This document shows, piece by piece, positions 4,923-7,609 of a stretch of DNA of 7,609 nucleotides. Each line of letters starts with the position of its first letter. The first letter of the stretch is position 1. A program made the translations under genes and the position numbers. This DNA is from WFTC01 sp047635955 (GTDB taxonomy: Bacteria; Patescibacteriota; Gracilibacteria; UBA1369; 2-02-FULL-48-14), in assembly GCA_047635955.1 (NCBI GenBank), contig JBLIGW010000049.1:1-7609 (forward strand), in the 5' to 3' direction. The notes below the pieces were generated by a model that was given only the letters and a program-made list of their open reading frames with translations, was not told the DNA's origin and did no database searches.

Positions 4923-5865
4923 AGATTTAGGGTTAGGAAATGTTTGGAATGCTTGGTTTGAATTTCGCAAAGGAAAGCGCATGAGTATGGCAATGCACGA
5001 GTTTCAATACAATCTCGAAATAAACCTGATGGAGCTTCATCAAGACCTCGTGAATAGCACTTACAAACATGGTCCGTATAGGCATTTTATCGTATGCGAT
5101 AATAAACGGAGGGAGATTTCGGTTTCCTTGGTTAGAGACCGAGTGGTTCATCGCCTCCTCTACGACTACCTCGTTCCGATCTGGGACAAAACTTTCATTT
5201 ACGACGCTTGGTCGTGCAGGAGGGGCAAAGGACTGCTGGCAGCCATAGAGCGCACGCAGAAATTTCTCAAAGCTTATCCACAGGCTTATGTGTGGAGAGC
5301 CGATGTACAGAAGTTTTTCGATAGCGTAGATCAGCGAGTACTCTTTGAACTGCTCAAAAGGCGCGTCAAAGACCGCACGGCTATGCTTCTCATCCGTGAA
5401 GTGCTCAAAAGTCACCAATCCTCTCGAGAAGGCGTAGGAATGCCGATTGGCAATCTGACCAGCCAAATCTTTTCTAACATCTACCTGAATGAGCTGGACC
5501 GCTTTGTGAAACACACACTTCAGCCAAAGGCATACCTGCGATACGGTGACGATTTTCTTTTGTTTGAGATGGATTTGGAAAAATTAGAGGATATGAAGGA
5601 AGCCGTAACAACATTTTTAGCAAACGAATTAAAACTCACCCTTCATACCAAGAACAATGTGCTTGTAAAAGCGTGTCATGGGCTTAAATTCCTCGGTGTA
5701 GAGCTGTGGTCTTCTGGTAGAAGACTTTCCAAGCGAAATAAGGTTCGCATTGCTAACCGCTTGAACCTTAAAAACGTCCCAAGCTATCACGGCGTGCTTG
5801 CCAAACACGGCAGTCCAAAACTTAAAAAGTGGCTGGATTGGAAAGTGCATGAGCTTATCTGTTAA
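4903..5865 (+). CDS. DGR reverse transcriptase
   Basis: 320 residues from ATG 4903 (ATG 4906 or TTG 4900 are possible). It makes adenine-mutagenised cDNA from the TR RNA for transfer into the VR. The reverse transcriptase blocks appear in order: N-terminal NVWNAWFEFRKGK and NLEINLMELHQDL (RT0/1 region), REISVSLVRDRVVHRLL (block 2), ADVQKFFDSVD with catalytic Asp134, GMPIGNLTSQIFSNIYLNEL, YLRYGDDFLLF with Asp216 and Asp217, and LKFLGVEL. The (I/L)GN-TSQ motif replaces the QG---SP of most retroelement RTs and is diagnostic of DGR enzymes. The active-site box is YGDD. There is no maturase, endonuclease or other added domain, and the length is normal for the class. The start overlaps divergent avd; the stop is 3 bases before cassette end Y. 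No Shine-Dalgarno site is seen, so translation may be leaderless or depend on the TR transcript. Confidence 0.96.
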   Translation: MMGSEDIDLGLGNVWNAWFEFRKGKRMSMAMHEFQYNLEINLMELHQDLVNSTYKHGPYRHFIVCDNKRREISVSLVRDRVVHRLLYDYLVPIWDKTFIYDAWSCRRGKGLLAAIERTQKFLKAYPQAYVWRADVQKFFDSVDQRVLFELLKRRVKDRTAMLLIREVLKSHQSSREGVGMPIGNLTSQIFSNIYLNELDRFVKHTLQPKAYLRYGDDFLLFEMDLEKLEDMKEAVTTFLANELKLTLHTKNNVLVKACHGLKFLGVELWSSGRRLSKRNKVRIANRLNLKNVPSYHGVLAKHGSPKLKKWLDWKVHELIC

Positions 5866-5868
5866 GAG

Positions 5869-5947
5869 GCGAAAATCTCGTTCACTTCATTTTCAAAATT
5901 CGCTTCTTCTACAAGTTGAAGCCTCTTTTCCCAAATCTGGCGGAGAG
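5869..5947 (+). repeat. Right attachment junction: Y end plus core, entering tRNA-Ser
   Basis: This is the second copy of Y (5869-5932) with the core at 5933-5947, matching 2862-2940 at 78 of 79 bases. The core overlaps the last ten bases of the tRNA gene (acceptor strand, discriminator G and CCA) plus five bases beyond it. After the core the sequence continues as the tRNA body instead of X, which is what a cassette-chromosome right junction should look like. Confidence 0.85.
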
Positions 5948-6027
5948 AGAGGGATTCGAACCCTCGATACCCGTAAAGGTATACCCGCTTTCCAAGCGAG
6001 CGCACTAAGCCACTATGCGACCTCTCC
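5938..6027 (-). tRNA. tRNA-Ser (anticodon GGA)
   Basis: On the minus strand, a GGAGAGG acceptor arm (6027-6021) pairs with TCTCTCC (5948-5942), followed by discriminator G and an encoded CCA (5940-5938). The anticodon stem CUCGC/GCGGG encloses loop UUGGAAA, giving anticodon GGA for serine UCC/UCU codons. A long variable arm (UAUACC...GGGUAUC) confirms a class II serine tRNA, and the T arm is GAGGG UUCGAAU CCCUC. All arms are intact. Its 3' end is the integration site for the neighbouring cassettes, and the gene is kept whole because the core repeat restores the acceptor strand. Confidence 0.97.
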
Positions 6028-6043
6028 GTATGTGTGCTTACTG

Positions 6044-6072
6044 TTTTTAACTCAAAAATGGATCCAGTACAA
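6044..6072 (-). promoter_or_regulatory. Possible promoter of tRNA-Ser
   Basis: On the minus strand, TTGTAC (6072-6067), 17 bases and TAAAAA (6049-6044), lying 16 bases before the tRNA 5' end. The -10 match is weak. Confidence 0.3.
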
Positions 6073-6086
6073 GTAAAGGCTGTGTT

Positions 6087-6356
6087 TTAACGGTGCTTTA
6101 TTGCCCAAATTCCTACTCCAGGAACTCCTATGAAAAGGAAAAGAGCCATAATGTAGCCTTGTGCCTTTAAGTAGACATCGTCTGTTCCTAGGTTTTCGAC
6201 AAGGTCTTGTACTGAGCAAGCTATGCTCATGTAGCCAACGTCATCTGCAAAAGCTTCGCAGGGGATAAGGCGAATGTCTTCGAATGCTATGAGTGCAATG
6301 ATCCAGGTCAGTGTGAGAACGCCGATAATGAGGTGAGCTTTTTTTAATTTTTTCAT
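6087..6356 (-). CDS. Small two-helix membrane protein
   Basis: 89 residues; no family was recognised. A basic start (MKKLKK) is followed by a hydrophobic helix at 8-25, an acidic loop at about 26-65 with Cys33 and Cys47, and a second hydrophobic helix at about 66-86 ending WAIKHR. The positive-inside rule puts both ends in the cytoplasm and the loop outside, where the two cysteines could form a disulfide. It lies between rpmB and tRNA-Ser on the same strand. Its upstream region has a terminator for rpmB, so it probably has its own transcript. Clear membrane topology and lack of a competing frame support it as a real gene. Confidence 0.65.
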   Translation of the reverse strand: MKKLKKAHLIIGVLTLTWIIALIAFEDIRLIPCEAFADDVGYMSIACSVQDLVENLGTDDVYLKAQGYIMALFLFIGVPGVGIWAIKHR

Positions 6357-6389
6357 GTCTAGATTCTAAACTATTTAAACTCTAGAACC

Positions 6390-6424
6390 AAAAAAAGCCC
6401 CGACAATTTGGAGGAGCCCTTTTT
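6390..6424 (-). terminator. Intrinsic terminator downstream of rpmB
   Basis: On the minus strand, AAAAAG and CTCC pair with GGGG and CTTTTT, with a two-base bulge and an 11-base loop, and the stem runs into a T-tract. It lies 38 bases after the rpmB stop. Confidence 0.6.
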
Positions 6425-6461
6425 GGTGCTTATTCTGTTGCGACAACAGTCTATTTTATTT

Positions 6462-6749
6462 TTACGCTTTCTTCAAGCTTTTTTTTGCTGAAAGCTCAAG
6501 CTTCTTAGTTTTCTTCACGCTTCTTTTAGCTAACGCGTGAATCTTATCAGCAAACTTTTTTGGATTCTTAGCAATGGTTCGAAGGGCACGTGCTGTCATT
6601 TTCACTTTAATGAAAGTTCCAGTACGTTCGTCCCACATTCGTTTTGTAATCAAATTTGGGATAAATCGACGTTTTGTTCGTCGTTTTGAGTGAGACACGT
6701 TGTTACCTGCAGTAGGCCGTGCTCCAGTAAGTTGGCAGACTCTAGACAT
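6462..6749 (-). CDS. rpmB: Large ribosomal subunit protein bL28
   Basis: 95 residues. The start MSRVCQLTGARPTAGNNVSHS and the following RRTKRRFIPNL...R(M)W are the bL28 signature; the family fold ends around residue 65 with ...KVKMTARALRTI. It binds 23S rRNA in the large subunit near the exit (E) site region. The last 30 residues are Lys/Ala-rich (for example KRSVKKTKKLELSAKKS), longer than the usual 63-78 residue protein, and probably an rRNA-binding tail. A strong promoter lies just upstream and a terminator just downstream, so it appears to be a single-gene transcript. Confidence 0.96.
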   Translation of the reverse strand: MSRVCQLTGARPTAGNNVSHSKRRTKRRFIPNLITKRMWDERTGTFIKVKMTARALRTIAKNPKKFADKIHALAKRSVKKTKKLELSAKKSLKKA

Positions 6750-6774
6750 AATTTTCTTTTCTTAATGCTGGAGG

Positions 6775-6803
6775 ATTCTAGGGGGAAAGGGGTGCATTGT
6801 CAA
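6775..6803 (-). promoter_or_regulatory. rpmB promoter
   Basis: On the minus strand, TTGACA (6803-6798), a 17-base spacer and TAGAAT (6780-6775): a perfect -35 and five of six -10 bases, with a short leader of about 20 bases before the rpmB start. Its -35 overlaps the -35 of the divergent protease promoter. Confidence 0.75.
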
Positions 6804-6825
6804 AGTGTTTTCATGTGAATATATA
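6797..6825 (+). promoter_or_regulatory. Promoter of the site-2 protease gene
   Basis: TTGTCA (6797-6802), 17 bases and TATATA (6820-6825), 38 bases before the ATG at 6864. It shares five bases of its -35 with the divergent rpmB promoter. Confidence 0.65.
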
Positions 6826-6863
6826 TTAGTGGGAATCACGCATTAAAAGAGTATAGTAGACCC

Positions 6864-7490
6864 ATGTTTCTAACTGTCTACTATTTACTGGCTTTGGTGC
6901 TGATTCTAACGGTGCATGAGGCGGCTCATGCCTGGGTTGCTACTCGATTGGGGGACCCTACTGCGCAGCGTGCGGGGAGACTTAGCCTGAATCCTCTGCG
7001 GCATTTGGACCTCTTAGGAACAATCATGCTTTTTCTTGCGGGAATAGGGTGGGGGAAGCCTGTTCCGGTTAACCCACGTAACTTTAAAAACCCGGTGCGA
7101 GACGAAGCTTTAACTGCATTGGCGGGTCCTTTGGCTAACTTGTTTATGGCGATTATTGCTGCGATTCCTCTCTCTTATGCACCGACCGATGGGTATTGGG
7201 GGGTTCTGGTTCTGTTTTCTAGTGCGGTTTTGGACCTCAGTTTGGTCCTTTTCCTTTTTAATATGCTTCCGATTCCACCTTTGGATGGATCCAAATTTAT
7301 TGCAGCCTTTGTTCCTTTTAAGTACCGGGTTGGGTACCAACGCTTTCTTAAAAAGAGTCTGCCTTATTTTATAGGTTTTGTTGTTATTGATTTGTGGTTG
7401 GCCCCGCGTATTTTTGGCGCTTCCTTGATCTGGACTTTTGTCTCCACGGCAACGTTCTGGTTGAAGTCAGCGATACTTCTCATTGTCTGA
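6864..7490 (+). CDS. M50 site-2 protease family membrane metalloprotease
   Basis: 208 residues with about five or six hydrophobic segments. Zinc-site motifs: HEAAH at 18-22 in the first helix (His18, Glu19, His22), NPLRHLDLLG at 43-52, GPLAN at 88-92 and NMLPIPPLDGS at 133-143, where Asp141 is the third zinc ligand. This is the compact S2P form without PDZ or CBS domains. Such proteins cleave membrane-embedded substrates, often signalling anchors or signal-peptide remnants, but the substrate here cannot be told. The gene has its own promoter at 6797-6825 and no Shine-Dalgarno site. It stops at TGA, which argues against the recoded TGA of some Gracilibacteria. The next gene starts 28 bases later and may be co-transcribed. 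Confidence 0.95.
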   Translation: MFLTVYYLLALVLILTVHEAAHAWVATRLGDPTAQRAGRLSLNPLRHLDLLGTIMLFLAGIGWGKPVPVNPRNFKNPVRDEALTALAGPLANLFMAIIAAIPLSYAPTDGYWGVLVLFSSAVLDLSLVLFLFNMLPIPPLDGSKFIAAFVPFKYRVGYQRFLKKSLPYFIGFVVIDLWLAPRIFGASLIWTFVSTATFWLKSAILLIV

Positions 7491-7518
7491 TATACTTATC
7501 AAAACTAACCACCCTTCC

Positions 7519-7609
7519 ATGTTTAGACGATTACTCTCTTCTCTCACAATTCTGTCTCTTATGGCAGTAATGGTGCCAATTCAAGGTGCCGCTGCCTACA
7601 CTGGCCCAG
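7519..7609 (+). CDS. Secreted protein, N-terminal fragment (cut by window end)
   Basis: Only 30 codons are visible. MFRRLLSSLTILSLMAVMVP followed by IQGAAAYTG is a standard Sec signal peptide: basic start, hydrophobic core and a likely cleavage after AAA. The mature protein is outside the window and cannot be identified. It starts 28 bases after the protease gene on the same strand, so the two may form an operon. Confidence 0.7.
   Translation, partial: MFRRLLSSLTILSLMAVMVPIQGAAAYTGP

Larger units (their letters stand above)
2941..5947 (+). mobile_element. Cassette 2: complete diversity-generating retroelement between X and Y ends (3007 bp)
   Basis: This unit runs from the end of the second core to the end of the third core inside tRNA-Ser. 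It has the same X left end and Y right end as cassette 1. Inside are the target gene with VR, a terminator, TR, antisense avd and the reverse transcriptase gene, whose stop codon is 3 bases before Y. The DGR therefore fills the cassette precisely. The tRNA is left intact because the core supplies its 3' acceptor strand and CCA. No integrase is encoded, so movement would depend on a recombinase elsewhere. Simple tandem duplication is a poor alternative, because the middle parts of the two units are unrelated. Confidence 0.7.

Noticed and set aside
4933..5514. 193-codon minus-strand frame opposite the reverse transcriptase
   Set aside because: It is a shadow of a gene with all reverse transcriptase motifs.
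5798..6076. Plus-strand frame with GERGIRTLDT and SALSHYATS motifs
   Set aside because: This is the familiar spurious translation antisense to a serine tRNA.

Overview
The window looks like part of a Candidate Phyla Radiation (Patescibacteria) genome, probably of the Peregrinibacteria or Gracilibacteria type. This is an inference from three things: small genes mostly lacking Shine-Dalgarno sites, a choice-of-anchor-Q beta-helix surface protein, and a compact diversity-generating retroelement (DGR) of the kind common in that group. TGA is used as a stop (site-2 protease gene), so the standard bacterial code fits best. The right third is ordinary chromosome: tRNA-Ser(GGA), a small membrane protein, rpmB (ribosomal protein bL28), an M50 site-2 protease and the start of a secreted protein. 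The left 2 kb is accessory: the C-terminal part of a beta-helix surface protein, a two-gene minus-strand operon with a HicA-like domain, and a degraded fragment resembling DUF4256.

The middle, 2059-5947, is the remarkable part. It appears to be two gene cassettes integrated in tandem against the 3' end of tRNA-Ser(GGA). A 15-bp core (AAATCTGGCGGAGAG), which includes the encoded CCA and the 3' acceptor strand of the tRNA, occurs three times (2044, 2926, 5933). Between cores, each unit has the same ends: a left end X just right of the core (2059 and 2941, about 85% alike) and a right end Y just left of the next core (2862 and 5869, 78 of 79 bases identical with the core included). The cargo differs. 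Unit 1 (882 bp) carries one unknown gene with a 40-residue repeat. Unit 2 (3007 bp) carries an entire DGR. No recombinase gene is visible, so the units would have to be moved in trans.

The DGR consists of a target protein gene (3179-4129) ending in a variable repeat (VR, 4014-4124), an intrinsic terminator, a template repeat (TR, 4444-4554), an antisense avd gene (4922-4556) and a reverse transcriptase gene (4903-5865). VR and TR align without gaps over 111 bases and differ at 26, of which 25 are adenines in TR. All 14 AAY codons of the TR are changed in the VR. This is the expected signature of adenine-specific mutagenic homing. The avd gene is interrupted by an exact 22-bp tandem duplication. 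Removing one copy restores a 114-codon Avd/four-helix-bundle protein that ends beside the TR. The retroelement is therefore either recently damaged or switched by repeat slippage.
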